Shown piece by piece: positions 1 through 12,341 of a stretch of DNA of 64,000 bases. Location: the NCBI GenBank assembly GCA_020881915.1, contig JAJFPB010000005.1, positions 4,030,001 through 4,094,000 of the forward strand. Reading direction: 5' to 3'. Every line of letters starts with the position of its first letter. Positions within the stretch are counted from its first letter, which is position 1. The notes beneath the pieces were generated by a model. The model searched no databases and was not told the origin of the DNA. It was given only the letters and a program-made list of their open reading frames with translations. Source of the stretch: Paramyrothecium sp. XJ0827. Lineage: Eukaryota; Ascomycota; Sordariomycetes; Hypocreales; Stachybotryaceae. Both the position numbers and the translations under genes were made by a program.

Positions 1-13
1 GCCCGTCCTACCG

Positions 14-46
14 CAGGTTAAGGTACCCTAGGTGAGGTAGGTAGAC
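14..46. repeat. TACCT/GGTACC intergenic motif cluster
   Basis: The stretch contains GTTAAGGTACC, CTAGG, GTGAGG and TAGGTAG in close succession. The same words recur in most of the intergenic gaps of this window and hardly at all in exons. Its function is unknown. Confidence 0.5.
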
Positions 47-112
47 TTCTAGAGCCCTGATTTAGGGTCCTGCAGGTGCATTTCGAACATGATTGGGCTG
101 CCAATAGCTTTT

Positions 113-143
113 CACACCACACCACACCCCACACCACACCACA
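113..143. repeat. ACACC pentamer tandem repeat
   Basis: There are about six slightly imperfect copies of a CACAC/ACACC pentamer. It is a simple repeat in non-coding sequence and nothing indicates a function. Confidence 0.7.
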
Positions 144-2854
144 TGCGGGGGCCCTCGAAGGGTTCATATGTGATGGCTACAGGGCGCTAAGCAAACAGCG
201 ACCGAATCGAACGGTGGCATTTGTCCGTCTAACCTTTTTTCTACGGGGCTCTAGCACACGAACGGGAGGCCGAGCATATTGAAGGTGCGGTACGGTACAG
301 AGGTACAGTACGGTAGGGATCGATCGCGGCTCAAGAGGCGTGAAGAGAGGTACTTACGAGTCGGGGGCCTGCTCCACATTCGAACAGCCAGCCCGAACAA
401 GTTTCCATCTTTAGCCTGTTCCAAGGTACCAGGTACCTCTCGGCCCTTGACTATGGGGGGGGGTCGAGCGTGCTAAAAAAGTTTCAGCGTCGGACGACCC
501 CTGACTAAAAGGAGGCCATCGACATGAGGTACGGGCCAGCCTACCAACCCGTTCTGCCAACCACTTCGCCCCCCCCCAGCAAAATCTGGGGGATCCATCG
601 CCCATTGCGAAAAAAGTCAACGCTGTCGTCAGCTCTTGGGGCCATGGGTTCACCTCGCTCGTCCTGTGTTTGCTTCTTCGCTGCACCTGGCTCAACCTGG
701 CACGGCGGACGGGGGCCCAAGTAAAGCCACCAACTCGTCCGCAATGCGCGAGGCCGTCTTGGAAGCCTTCACAAAGCCGTGAAGACGGCGCAACTTCATC
801 TCGAAAGATTCGCTCGCTCGAGCACCCTGGCAAGCTGTAGCTACCTTACACGCTGATGGTCTCCCTGCAACCGCTGACCACCAACTAGTGACCTAGGTGT
901 ACCAAGGCAAGGGCACATCCCTGCGGTGATGTCAGTCGGCCATTTCCTGTCTGCAAGGTACGATGCAGTCTAAACAAGGGAGAGAAGAAGAAAAAAAAGG
1001 CCGTCAGCAATTCGGTGCAGATCACCTGATACATTTCGAAAAGCGAATCTCGCGAAGCAATCATACTTTCGCATTCCCCCTAACACCATTTCACCGTGCG
1101 TACGAGACAAGATCTGGACGAAGGGTTGGGCGTACAGCTACCAGGAATGATGCTTGTCTCACCCTCACGATATTGGTAAATCCCATCTCAGCGTCTCGTC
1201 CACCCCCTGGATCGTATCGTCGTCCCTACTCTTACGGTGCCTTGCGTGGATGAGCTGCGCAGATCGCAAGGTCGGATCGGACGTGCCTGTCGTCGTGACT
1301 TTCGCTCCCCATGGAAAGTCAAATTGGAGCTAAATGAAAATCCCACCGCCCCTCTGGAAGGCCGCATCAGCCGTCCAAAACTTCAAACACAGGCAAAACA
1401 CGAGGTACTGAGACGAAAAGACGCGCAGCACTGTACCTCTGTCCACCACGGCGTCCCACTAAAACGTGCACTGTCCAACCAAACCTGCTTGGTGCCTTGC
1501 CAGGCACGGCGCCGCATCCCCTAAAACAGGACGAGAATAGTCTTCTTACCACCTACCCCTGAACGGGTTCTATCACCCCTCTGACTCCGACGTACTGTAG
1601 AACGAGGCCTCACCCCATCGACGAATCTACAATGATGACACTGGTAAATAGAAGGTCAACGCGTTCGTCAACAGACATGTTACATGCTCAAAAGTATATG
1701 AAGATGAGAAGCTCTAGCAGCTCGGTTGGTTTGTGAGCATGATGTCTGGAAACACGAATGCTCTGTAAGCTTCCCAAAGAATCATGCCGCTCCGCCTTGA
1801 GTTCATGTTTGCGGCCATCTTCCTTCCTGGCACTTTCATGCCGTCCTCGACATTGAAGCACGCTAGCTCGGCCAAGCCACGCTCGCCTGACATCTAATTA
1901 GCAAGCTTGGTTGGCCCTGGATCATGGCTGTGGAAGTGTGCTGTAGAAACATCTACCAGCGCTGGCGCCTTGTTCCTTTTCTCCGCTCTTCTACTTTGCC
2001 GGTGGCCACATACTTACGCACCTCGTCTTTGATCTATACGAAAAATCGCAACATGCGAGTGACCCTGTGATGTTGCCCAGGCCATCTTACCCTTGGCCTA
2101 GTGGGACCGTCCCGCTTGGGTGCTATTTATGGAACGCAGTGACACACACATCCTGGCAAGCCCTTGGCAGTTGTTCAATACGAATTGACCATTATCGAGA
2201 ATAGTACCTAGTATACGCTGGGTCCAGCATATTGCCGAACGAAAAGCTATGAATTTCAAGAGCTGGTTGCAAAGACCAGTTTGCGGAGCGCCTTCGGCGT
2301 TCAAGCATATTTCGGTATACTTCACCTTGCTCATCCGCTTGCAATGTTATTTTCGCCAATGCGCCGACCGCCAAACCGCACATGCCTCTCTCGTCGTGCT
2401 TCCCTTGCATGGCTCCGTAGTCTCTCCTTCATTCGCAGGAGTGTAGGAAATCGCGTCATTAAGGCCACGGCCTCCAATTCTGGGAGGCAGGGTATCATTT
2501 GTTCAGAAATGCATCGCCAACTTTTGGACAAAGAACAAAATAGCCAGGCCGTGCATGTCCAACTCCCGTTTATAAAGCTGTTGAACATGAAAGGCGTAGA
2601 AGGTTCCAGTTAGTACAAATCAAGAATAGAAAGACCCTACCTTGGCCCGAGACAAAATCCCGTGCGCATTGGTAAATAGGAAACTCATGGTGTTCCAGCA
2701 CGTAGGCCCGTCGTGAAAATTCGGCATGCTTTCTGTGGATGGTTAATGGATCGTCAGACAATGTGTTCCTCTGGTGCCACAGGTGTGGCTGAGGGCTAAA
2801 CAGAGGAGGGCGTTTGTATAGATGGGATCGGTCAGTTAGGTAGTGGCAATGTGC

Positions 2855-5325
2855 TCAAGAGCGGAGACGTTTGGCGTCTAATCTCGGGTCAGTTGTGAGC
2901 CTAGAGCGCCAATACGTTCAACGTACCTTTATCGTCGTCAACACCCAGCTCATCGTCGGTACGAGGTCGCTTGACGGCACCAAGCACGGCATCACCAGGT
3001 GCGTCAGGATCGTCTGCCTCGCGCCTCCAATCGATTTCGGCAAGCTCATCAAGACTGTCTTGAGGAAACTCATGATCGGCTGTGAAATCAACATCGACGT
3101 CCGCGACGAGCATCTCCGGCTCCGCCTCGGCGATGTCATCGATGTCATCAAGAGTATCCGTCGTGCTTGTCTCAACGGTCGCTTCTTGCGCCAAGCCAGC
3201 CTCAGGAGACCCGATGTCAGCCGCAGCGTCCTCCCCTGCGGAGTGCGCATCATGGTAGCCAGCTGGCTCGTTTTCATCACGGTGTTGAGTTTCAGGCAAA
3301 TTATCATCTAGTTCTAAGGACACTACAACCATTAGCATTCAAGTTGAATTCCCAGGCGCATGTTGTTGAATGCTGAAAAGCGAAATAATAAGGGATCAGC
3401 AGAGCTGGACATACTATTTGCGTCAGGATTACTGAGAGGATGGTTTTGTACGCTTTCCGAGTCCGCATCTGCCGGGTCTATCTCAGCAGTCTCGATTTGT
3501 TGGCGTGTTGCTGAAGCAGGAATTCGAGGATTCGTGTGTGATCCATCCTGGTCATCCTGGTCTGCTTGGGAATGATGTTCTTCGTGGCTAGTTGTATCGA
3601 GTTCTTCAGTGACTTGATCGGCATCGTGCTCCTTGGCACTGTCATCTTCCTCTACATCGTCATGCTCTTCAATATCGGCGTGTTCCGCTTCTTGCATGTC
3701 CTCGGCACTCTCATATACATCAAGATCGTTTTCGTAGTTATCGCCTGCGAGTGTCGCTTCCATGACGACCCTGTTACCATGCGGCATTGGTGATGCGAAC
3801 AAGTGAATGACCTCATCCAAGCCCTTGCCCGCCGTAGCGCTCTCTACTAGAGACTCGAAGCGCTTGCTGGTGCTCGGTCTGGTGAAAAGATATGTATACA
3901 GTGCGCGAGAGCTGTCGGGGTCTTGGTTCTTCACAAGAAGATCGAATACTTCAAGTATCTGACGCAAGGTGATTCCGGATAGGGTCTCGTTCATGGAAGA
4001 CTGTATGATATGTTAACGATTTGTACAAATGCAAAGAGAGACTATGAAAGGGTACATACCTCAGAGAATTCAAGTCCGAGTTCATCAACTTGGAAAACGA
4101 GTTCCTCGTCCGTTGCAATTTCATTAGCTAACTCTGTTCGAAAGCCTGCCATCAAAGACTTCATGTCGTCGTCCAGAACGGCTGATTCAGTGAAGAAGCC
4201 ATCCGCTGAGCCAGAAAAGAAGGGAAATTCATCGCCCTTATACTGAACAGTAATCGAGGGGAAGTCTGGGTGCTCGGAGTCCGAATGGGCAGAAGCGTGG
4301 TCCTGCTGATGCCCAGGGCTGGCTGCAGACACATCGCCCGAAACAAGATCAGTTCCTGCAGGATATGTCTGTTCGGTGCCATCCTCGCTATGCTCATGTT
4401 CGTTGTCATCTTCATCCATATATTCGACGCCTTCAGATCCCTCTCCTTCGTCATTATCTACTTCGACATCGTGGCTCATGTTCGTTGTTTCGTGGTCCTC
4501 GGGCAAGTTCTCGTCTGTCGTGTTGTTCACGTGGGTTGTGCTTGCTTCTCCCTCTTCCCATGTTATTTCCTCCTCATTTTCTCCACCCACAGTTTCAACG
4601 GGAGCAGGGTCTTGTGCATCAGGGGACTGGTCCTTTGTCGTAGATGTGTGGTGAGTGGCCGTGCTCTCCTGACCAGAGCCTCTGTCATCAGCCGGATCGA
4701 GTGCCTCTCCGTTGTCTATGAAATTACTTCCCTCCGGCTCATTATGATCGTAGTCAATCTCGTGGTCGGAATCGTTATTACCTTCGTTGCCACCCTCAAC
4801 TTCCTGGCCTGATGGGATGTTTGTGTTGATAACTTCTCCAAGTAGTTCCGCGTCCTGGTCTCCGGCTGCGAAGAAATCGATTTGTTCCGCCTCCTCATCC
4901 TTTGGATCCGTGGGATTGTGTTCATTTTGAACTTCTTCTGCATCTGCATTTTGGCGTTCGCGCTCATCTTCCGTTGCTACGGCCTCATCGTGCGCGCTGC
5001 CTGTATGTGGATTTTGATCGGTGTCAACCGATGGCGAAGCATGCATGTTTGGATTCTTTGGTTCTTGGACTAGTAGTTCGTTTGCATCTTCGTTGTCGTT
5101 ATCTTCAGGGTTGAAGCCCGCATCTAACCTCACTTCATCGTCGGCCTCGACGGTGCTTTCAAGGGGCTGCTGGTTCCAAGTTGCGTCGTTCTCCAACTCA
5201 TGCCTGTCGACGACATCGCTCTCGTAGGTAATCAAATCCTCGTCCAAATCAGCAGCGAAATTGAGATGGTGCGACGCGTCCGGTTCCATCTCTACCCCGG
5301 CCATATCCGGCGAAGGTCTAGTCAC
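2855..5325 (-). CDS. Conserved-looking acidic protein of unknown function, four exons
   Basis: Exons on the minus strand are 5325-4060, 4000-3415, 3313-2927 and 2877-2855, giving 753 aa. All junctions use GT..AG and keep the frame. The protein is extremely rich in Asp and Glu, with long stretches that look disordered (about residues 20-400). A less acidic, probably folded segment lies around residues 405-500, with motifs such as TLRQILEVF, YTYLFTRP and DEVIHLFASP. The C-terminal part contains EIDW and KRPRTDDE, and the last exon (23 nt) adds a small basic tail, DAKRLRS, which with KRPR could act as a bipartite nuclear signal (inference). I do not recognise a named family. The ATG at 5325 is the first in frame and is followed by LDEDLITYES, which looks like a conserved short motif. 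The next gene to the right is divergent, with a 680 bp gap. The splice model is fairly sure; the function is not known. Confidence 0.8.
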
Positions 5326-6007
5326 ACCGGTGACCTATTGAATTGTTGACGTCGGAGAGATGAGGCAGGATTTTTTTTCAAGGCTTTGGTGAATCCTGGC
5401 GAGATAGTTGTACACACAGGATCTGGGTGAATTTGTTGTTCGACGTGATCGACGATCGACGTCACGGGCCAACGACGTGCGTTATGAGGCGCAAAAGCTT
5501 CGAGCTGTCGGCGTTCGGTCGAATCGAGAGCTTTTCGACATCGATTTCGCCTGTGTACGCGAGTGTCAAGTTGATCGGGTAGATGGTCTGTGAAAGGCGT
5601 AGGGTCTAGGGAGCATTAAATGCTGAAAGACACAGAATGATCAGGCATGAGTGCAGTACCTCTCGGCGTAATTGGATGCCTTGGCCTCAGGAACCTCTTA
5701 AAGTTTCGCAGCGAAATTGGCAGCCCAGCGCTAATGCTTACATAAACCGCACAAGGTGAGCTAAGGTACCTTCCCTTACCTTGCTGGGGGCGTAAGGTGG
5801 CTACAAGTACAGGTAGGTACCGGCTTCCACCCATCAAATGCAGTAAGGTAAGCCAGTACCGCAAATAGTCCCCACCTCGCACACCGGAATATTGGTCTGG
5901 CCAGCTCCTGGATGGCTGTCTGGATACAGAGCCCCATTGAACCTCCGTCACTGCGACTCAACAAGACACCTTCAATTACCAGACCGTCCGATAAACACAT
6001 TGGCAAG
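5326..6007. promoter_or_regulatory. Divergent promoter region with motif cluster
   Basis: This 682 bp gap lies between two divergent genes (acidic protein and coatomer delta), so it must hold both promoters. At 5761-5822 it contains repeated AAGGTACC, CTTACCTT and AGGTAGGTACC words of the type seen in other gaps. I cannot place a TATA box with confidence. Confidence 0.5.
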
Positions 6008-7766
6008 ATGGTGCGCATTCATTTTGAAGGTTCTGTGCTTTACAATCCGTACTGACTTGTGGCAGGTCGTTCTCGCGGCTTCGATCTGCACCCGTGGGGG
6101 GAAAGCTGTCCTCTCCAGACAGTTTAGGGAGATGCCACGATCTCGAATTGAGGCCCTCCTGGCCTCATTCCCCAAGCAAGCCGACAGCGGTACGCAGCAC
6201 ACCACGGTCGAGCAAGACAATGTCCGATTCGTCTACCAGCCGCTCGATGAACTCTACATGGTTCTCATCACCAACCGCCAGTCCAACATTCTGCAGGACA
6301 TCGACTCACTGCACCTGTTCGCCCAGGTCGTGACCAGCACATGCAAGAGCCTCGACGAGCGCGAAATCGTCAAGAATGCCTACGAGCTTCTCAGTGCTTT
6401 CGACGAGCTCGTCACCCTTGGCTACCGAGAGAACCTGACCATCAGCCAAATCAAGACGTTCCTGGACATGGAGAGTCACGAGGAGCGTATTCAGGAGATC
6501 ATTGCTCGGGTAGGCTTTCCGAATTGCAGTGTGTTTCACAATGATATCCGCTGACACCTTGCAGAACAAGGAGCTGGAGGCCACCGAAGAGCGGAAACGA
6601 AAAGCCAAGCAGCTCGAGATGCAGCGCAAGGAATCGGCCAGGAGCGGACGAGGCATTCCGCGTACACCTGTCTATCCCACCTACACTCCTCCTTCGCGAC
6701 CCAGCGCAAACGACAGCTACGACTCGTATGAGGCTGAAAAGAACAAGACCTTCAACAAGTGAGTTCCATTGCGTCTTCTGCGCTCGTCTGAACAAGAGTG
6801 ATGGCTAACCGAACACAGGCCTGTTGCGCCCAAGGCCAAGGGCATGTTGTTGGGCAAGAAGTCCAAAACGACCGACATGTTCGAGCGAGTCCGTGGTGAG
6901 ATGGGAGGTGAGGTTGACGATACGCCTCTGGTTACTCCCACACCTGCTGCTGCTGCGCCAGCTGAGCCCCGCGTCTCATCAACCCTAGATCGCGACGCCA
7001 TCCACGTCTCCATTTCCGAGAGCATCACAGCCAAACTATCTAGGGAGGGTGCGATCAATTCGATCGTCGTCAGCGGAGATTTGACCCTGCGTGTATCTGA
7101 CCCAAGCCTGACCAAGATCAAGCTCGGCCTCCATGCTATCCCCACGCATGGCGCACAATTCCGCACTCACCCTAATGTCGACCGCGGTCTCTTCAACAGC
7201 TCAAAGACCATCCAGATGAGCAACGCCGCTCGAGGCTTCCCTGTGAACAACGCCGTCGGTGTCCTGCGATGGAGAGCCACGCCCAAGGTGGATGACACCA
7301 GCGCGTGCCCCATTACCTTCACTGTGTGGGTCAACAAGGATTCGGACAAGTACAACATGACCGTCGAGTACGAGCTCACAGGCAGCGACGAGCTGAGGGA
7401 CGTCAGCGTTGTGATCCCTTATCAAGGCAGCGAACCAAACGTGTCCAGCTTTGACGCTGCCTACGACGTGTCTGGAGACACGGTGGAATGGTACATTGGT
7501 ACCGTAGACTCGGAGCACCCTAATGGATCCTTTGAGTTCGAAGCGGAGAGTAGTGACGAGAATGACTTCTTCCCCATGAATGTCAGATTCAACAAGTCGT
7601 CGCCTTTTGTGGAGGTCGATGTATGTTTTCCCCTTTTGTTCTATTCTGAAATCGATCACCACTAACATACAATCAGGTTCTCAACGTCTCTCTCATTGAG
7701 GAGAACGAGGAGGTTACTTTCTCCAAGGAGATCAAGTCTGCCGCCGACAACTTTGTGATTGAGTAA
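6008..7766 (+). CDS. RET2: Coatomer subunit delta (COPI)
   Basis: Exons are 6008-6010, 6066-6509, 6565-6758, 6819-7620 and 7677-7766, giving 510 aa, a normal length for the family. Delta-COP is part of the F subcomplex of the COPI coat, which carries Golgi-to-ER and intra-Golgi retrograde cargo. The N-terminal half is a longin/clathrin-adaptor sigma-like domain (MVVLAASICTRGGKA, then RFVYQPLDELYMVLIT). It is followed by a charged linker of about residues 150-240 (KRKAKQLEMQRKE) and a C-terminal mu-homology domain (about 265-510) ending in a conserved-type FSKEIKSAADNFVIE tail. The first coding exon is only the ATG: the intron starts directly after it with gtgcgc, and the following exon begins GTCGTTCTC, which restores the family's usual N-terminus. 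The start has a good context (GCAAGATGG). The family call is very secure. Confidence 0.96.
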
Positions 7767-8264
7767 TTCTGCCGTAGATTTCCTTTGATAGATGACGGCT
7801 CAAAAGGCATCACAGAGGAGGAGAAGGAGAGACGACTGTGGCTGGTTCCAGATTGGAGTTGTAGAGCTTTAATGGCATGATGACAAAACGTATGATGATT
7901 TGGCTCTGTAATCATGATGATACCTTTGGACATGCAGACAACGATTTTCCCGGTGAAACAGCATGATAATTGCATTTTATCGGCGATTTGAGAATTACCA
8001 ATCGCTACTATAACACATCTGAGAAGGTACAGTCGGGTTTGAACATATATACAGTGTGTAAATCATGGTGACACTGTATCATGGTGTTTTTGTTGGCGTT
8101 ACCTCTACTGTCGTCCTCGCCGTGATACTGTGAACCGGGTTCAACAGACACCATCGTTAATACTCGCATGCTCTTTTGGCAGCTGTCTCATGTTCCGCAC
8201 TATGTTGCGCGCGTAAAGTAAGCCGCGGGATTCTGAACCCTTGATCGCGTCGGTTTCTTTCACC
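7767..8264. other. Gap between coatomer delta and APC4
   Basis: About 500 bp separate two genes on the same strand. It should contain the 3' UTR of coatomer delta and the promoter of APC4. I see no ORF, RNA gene or strong repeat in it. Confidence 0.4.
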
Positions 8265-10865
8265 ATGGGATCAAGCATGGAGCTTTCTGTCTTCAGCGAG
8301 ACAGAGTTGGAACAACGGGCCCCGGCCGGCTTTCCTGTAAGTTGTCCGACTCTCGACCTCGCTACCACCTGGGACGGCAATGGCAACAACCTGCTGGTCT
8401 ACCGGCCGCCGGGTCAACTCGTTTCCAAGATCCACCAATTCGGGGCTCCCGGTTCGAAGACGCCCGAGGCCTTGGCTGTAAGATGGAGGCCCGATGGTAG
8501 GTGACAATGCCCGGGGAGCCTGTCTGTACTGAGATTCTCATCATGCGCCAGGTCTTTTCCTGGCCGTTGGGTGGAGCGACGGTGTTGTGCGCCTGATGGG
8601 CTTGGAGAACAACAAGACCGCGCATCACATCCAAGTTTGTGATGCAACCGAGACCAAGATCACTCACATTGGCTGGGCAACAAACAAGATTGATAAAGCT
8701 GCGGTAACCGGCTCAGGCCGGTCAGAGGGCAGGCTATCTACGGAACCAGGCATTCGAGGCGGCAGCACGCTTGCTGACCTTCCGCGAGACCTCATGTTTC
8801 TTGAAGTCGACACTGCGCTGCCCAAAATCAGTCCTCTGCCCACTGGCACAGCTGGAACAGGGTGAGCACGCCAGGATGCTGAAGAAGATGGGTCTAGGGC
8901 TAACGGCTTGTTGCAGAGAAGACGCTCTCGTTTTTACCTTGCGAAGTGGCATTGACTTTCTATTCCAAGCCCTGAAGCCCGAGGATTATGATCAAGTCAA
9001 CGTGATGATTGTAGGCACCAGCAACGGGCAGCTTCAATTAAGTATCTACGACTCCTTCATAATCGGAACATTCGCATTGCCGCCACTCAGCACGGCCGCA
9101 CCCTCACATCTCATCTACCATGCGTCGCATTCACAGCTGTCAACGCATGTGCTCCTACTAGCGGACGTTCCCAAAGAACCAGAAGTGGTAGACATTGTCC
9201 CGATGGACTTGCCATTCGTCGCCTCATCACCAATCAACCTCTCCCTGCTCGCCTCGAAACTGACCACCCTGCAGAAATTGCTGCGGTACCTGAAGCAGAC
9301 ACAGCTTCACATGCAAGCCGAGTGGAAAAACTCGCGGGAGCTGCCAGCTCGCTTCATCCGTGGTGTGCAGGAAGATCTCGAAAACATGGAGAGCGGACCA
9401 AGGGGCATAGTCGCAGCGCTTTACCACACAGCTGTAACGGGCCACGCGCACGAGCCCTTGCGCGAATGGCTGGTCGACAGTCTTGCCGAACGAGTTTGTA
9501 GCTGCTATCTTGACCGTACCCAGCTGCTGACCTTGGCTAGGGCCATAAAAGATGGGACAAGGCAGTTGTCTCGGGTTTGGAAAACCTCCGCAGCCTGGTG
9601 CACGAGAACTTCCTGCCCGTCCTCGATCGTTGTGCCATTATTCTCAGTAGACTCAAGGGACTAGCTCAGTTCCACGATACCCGGGACGACATAGGGCTAT
9701 CCGTCACTCAGATTCACAAAGTCTTGGACATTGTCAGCTGCCTGAGCCTCGTTGGTCACAAGATCTTGGTGCTAGTCATGGACGAGCTCGAGCACTTTGC
9801 CGTCTTTTCGGTATGGCTGCGCTTCCAGATAGATCAGCTTGCCGGGCCCTCGGCTGGCGAGGAGCTCACGGAGAAAGAAGCAACCATGGATTACAGCAAA
9901 GTCCTGACTTACATCCAGCGCTACCTGACGGCAAGCCCTCTGGATGTCTACTTTGACCAACTCTCGAAGGATGCTTACACGACTGACTTGGCACACATAG
10001 AAGATGCAACCAGTTTGCTGGAACTTCTCGACAAGCAGTTGAAGAAGCAAGCCGAAGGGCAGCCGAGCATGCGAGCGCTGCCCCATGTCGACTTCTTGGT
10101 CGACTATCTCACCTCACGGTCCAATATCATATTCCGTAACATTGCAGATGCGAAGAAGCGGAGCGTCCGCCTAGGCAAGCCCACCCGCCTCACCACGGGT
10201 CACAAGATTACGCATGTAGACCTCAGGATGTGTGAAGCCAAGGCCGAGGTATGTGCCCATGGCACAATGGTTCGGCTTCTGTGCTGACTGTCGAATAGAC
10301 GGGAATAGTTTTTGCCGCGATGGCTTCCAAAGACACACCAAGCACAGGTCAGTATCAGTCCGGGTTGTTCTACTGGTCTATACTGAAATTTCCCCAGTGC
10401 ACATCTTCCGTAGTGGATTCAACCTTGTCGGAGGTATAAGCAGTAACCTCCCAGTCATGTCTTGCCGCGTCGACACGTCCAACAAGCAGGTCATTAGTCT
10501 GAAATTCCTCAACGACCAGACGCTACTACTTCTTTGTCAAGCTACAGGTATGGGATCTCCAGTTGTCAGTCTTCGCAGTGTACTAACTGCTCCTGGCGTT
10601 CACAGATGGAGCACCCATAATCATCAGCGTTCCGGTGCAGTCCAGTCAAATACCTTATGGTGCCTACAACAGCGAGGATGCGAATGGCATTTCTTCCGTT
10701 TCCGTGGACGGATTCCCAACCTATAGCTTCCCGTCGGATAAAACAATGCGACCAGTGGAAATGGAGGTTCACGACACAAGCGATGTGCGTGGAGAAATCC
10801 CTGCAAGGGTTTGCTTGTTAGATGGCAACCGGGCTATTTTACGAACATTTGTACTACCCAAATGA
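8265..10865 (+). CDS. APC4: Anaphase-promoting complex subunit 4
   Basis: Seven exons (8265-8496, 8552-8861, 8917-9493, 9541-10248, 10299-10347, 10398-10547, 10606-10865) encode 761 aa, close to the family length. Apc4 is a scaffold of the APC/C ubiquitin ligase that drives anaphase onset and mitotic exit in the nucleus. The N-terminus is the Apc4 WD40-type propeller (ALAVRWRPDGLFLAVGWSDG around residues 67-87, then THIGWATNK). The middle is the long helical APC4 domain, including GHKRWDKAV and LVHENFLPVLDRC (about residues 374-410). The C-terminus returns to beta-propeller-like sequence. Two apparent breaks in the open frame, at about 9494 and 10249, are introns: the first ends in CTTGGCTAG and restores AERGHKRWDK across the junction. 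Exon 5 is only 49 nt. The ATG at 8265 lies in a strong context (TTCACCATGG). Its 3' end faces that of the Gtr2 gene 174 bp away. Confidence 0.93.
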
Positions 10866-11039
10866 AAAGCGAGAGCGCCTTTGACGGATTCTTGCAAGAA
10901 ACTCAAAGAGGTCAGAAGTCACGTCAGGCAGGCATACGTCTACGACCAGGCTCAAAAATGGACACAAGTTCGCTATAGAGAATATTATACACAAAGAGTT
11001 TTCCTGCCTAGAATGCAGCCTCCAGAAGATATGTCGTCT

Positions 11040-12341
11040 TCATTTCCTCGGTTTGGTGATGTTGAAGAATTCTGTCAAGCCCTCCACAACAGCCTCGACA
11101 TTCATGTTCACCAGAGGCATCCTATCATAGGAATCCTCTTTCATGATGGCAACCAGGGCCAAATACCGGTCCACCTCTCGTAGCATGATGGGCTTGTTGC
11201 TATCATGTAGCACCAAGCAACTCTCAGCCGTGGAGCAACCTACTTGGTCTTCGAGCTTGGCATTCCAAGGCTCACCCTCTAGCCGGTTGCGTCCCTCGTC
11301 GCTGCGCTGCCACGTGCCGTAGACGTCCGTAATGTCAATAATGACGTCGATGTAGTCGCTGCAAATCTCGTAACTTGCCATGTCTGCTGTCGCGCTGTCC
11401 GTGGCAATGTAAATTTTCGATAAAACGTCGAAAAGGTAGGCCTTCTCAAAGCGACAAGTGCGGCAAAGATTGGTGAGCATGGATTCAAGAGTGCCGAGCC
11501 GGGGGATGAGCTTCTGAATAACCTTGCTGAAGGCCTCGAAAATGGAGTGGTTGTAGATGGACGTCAGGTGGAAAGTTACCGGAGCGTTCTCGAATCCATG
11601 ATCGGAAAGCTCGTCCTGGATACGGATAGTGATATCGCGCTGTATATCCAGCTTGTAGTCATCCGAGAGCCCATCAACCTTGTGGATGAAAACCTCTATG
11701 TTTATGTTTGGATATGAGCGCTGCAGGGACAGGATGGTTGTGTTGAGGCGGGCGACAGCCTCCAAATAGTCGTCCTGAGCATCTATAACCCAGATGAGTG
11801 CTCCGATCTCGCCGAATATAGCGTCCATATCAAAATTGGGGTCCTCAAATACGTCAATCTGACCTGGGAAGTCCCAGACCTGGAAATCCATAAAGGAACT
11901 TGAGTTCCGTGTAAGTGGGTTTACGCTAGAGATGGAGGAAGTATGGAGCACCTACGCCATTGAGTCTTTTTGAATCCGCGCCGTCGACTCCAAGAATAAG
12001 GTCTCGTTGGGAGGTAACTTATGAAACACAACGCTTGATATGGACGACTTGCCACTTCTGTGAAAAGGAGACGATGATCAGAATAATGCGAGACTTCCAT
12101 CATAATTGGGCAATACATACCGCCTTTGTCCCATTAGAAGTAGTCTTGGCTTGCCCTTGGCCGGCAACCCAGCGCCGGGTTCGACGTGCTTTTTGACATC
12201 CTTGCTATTCGGAGCGCCGCGCCGATTCTGTTCATGAAGATGCCGAAGCCTTAGCTGTGCTGCACTTGTGACATTTGGCAAGGGAACCCCGTGGAGCCGC
12301 CGGGGCAGCGAGGATTCAATCATGGGAGGGTTGAGGGACAT
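11040..12341 (-). CDS. GTR2: Gtr2-type Rag GTPase (RagC/D family)
   Basis: Exons are 12341-12121, 12057-11956 and 11898-11040, giving 393 aa. Gtr2 pairs with Gtr1 on the vacuole or lysosome membrane, inside the EGO/Ragulator system, and passes amino-acid signals to TORC1. The P-loop GQRRSGKS is split by intron 1 (MGQRR | SGKSS). Then come the switch region ([10 protein letters not shown]), the G3 motif DFPGQ (about residue 115) and HKVD as the guanine-specificity motif. The roadblock-like C-terminal dimerisation domain covers about residues 215-390 and contains [25 protein letters not shown] sequence. The acceptor of intron 2 is a CAAG|T junction that gives [17 protein letters not shown]. The start is the less certain part: an in-frame ATG at 12341 was chosen, but one at 12320 (in MIESS) would also work. 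The long basic N-terminal extension ahead of [11 protein letters not shown] is not a conserved domain. Confidence 0.94.

Larger units (their letters stand above)
1..2854. other. Gene-free 5' stretch
   Basis: I recognise no protein gene or RNA gene here. The open frames are short, overlap on both strands and read as random composition. The stretch holds a TACCT/GGTACC motif cluster at 14-46, a CACAC-type tandem repeat at 113-143, further GGTAC-rich sequence at about 285-325 and 425-440, and several homopolymer C or G runs (about 450-460 and 570-580). The right part is probably the 3' flank of the gene at 2855-5325, which is transcribed leftwards. Confidence 0.5.

Noticed and set aside
8449..8460. 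GGTTCGAAG resembling a tRNA B box
   Set aside because: It lies inside an APC4 exon, and no A box or cloverleaf can be drawn around it. No other convincing tRNA signal was seen in the window.
9494..9600. Apparent frameshift in APC4
   Set aside because: A 47-nt GT..AG intron explains it and restores AERGHKRWDK, so the gene is intact.
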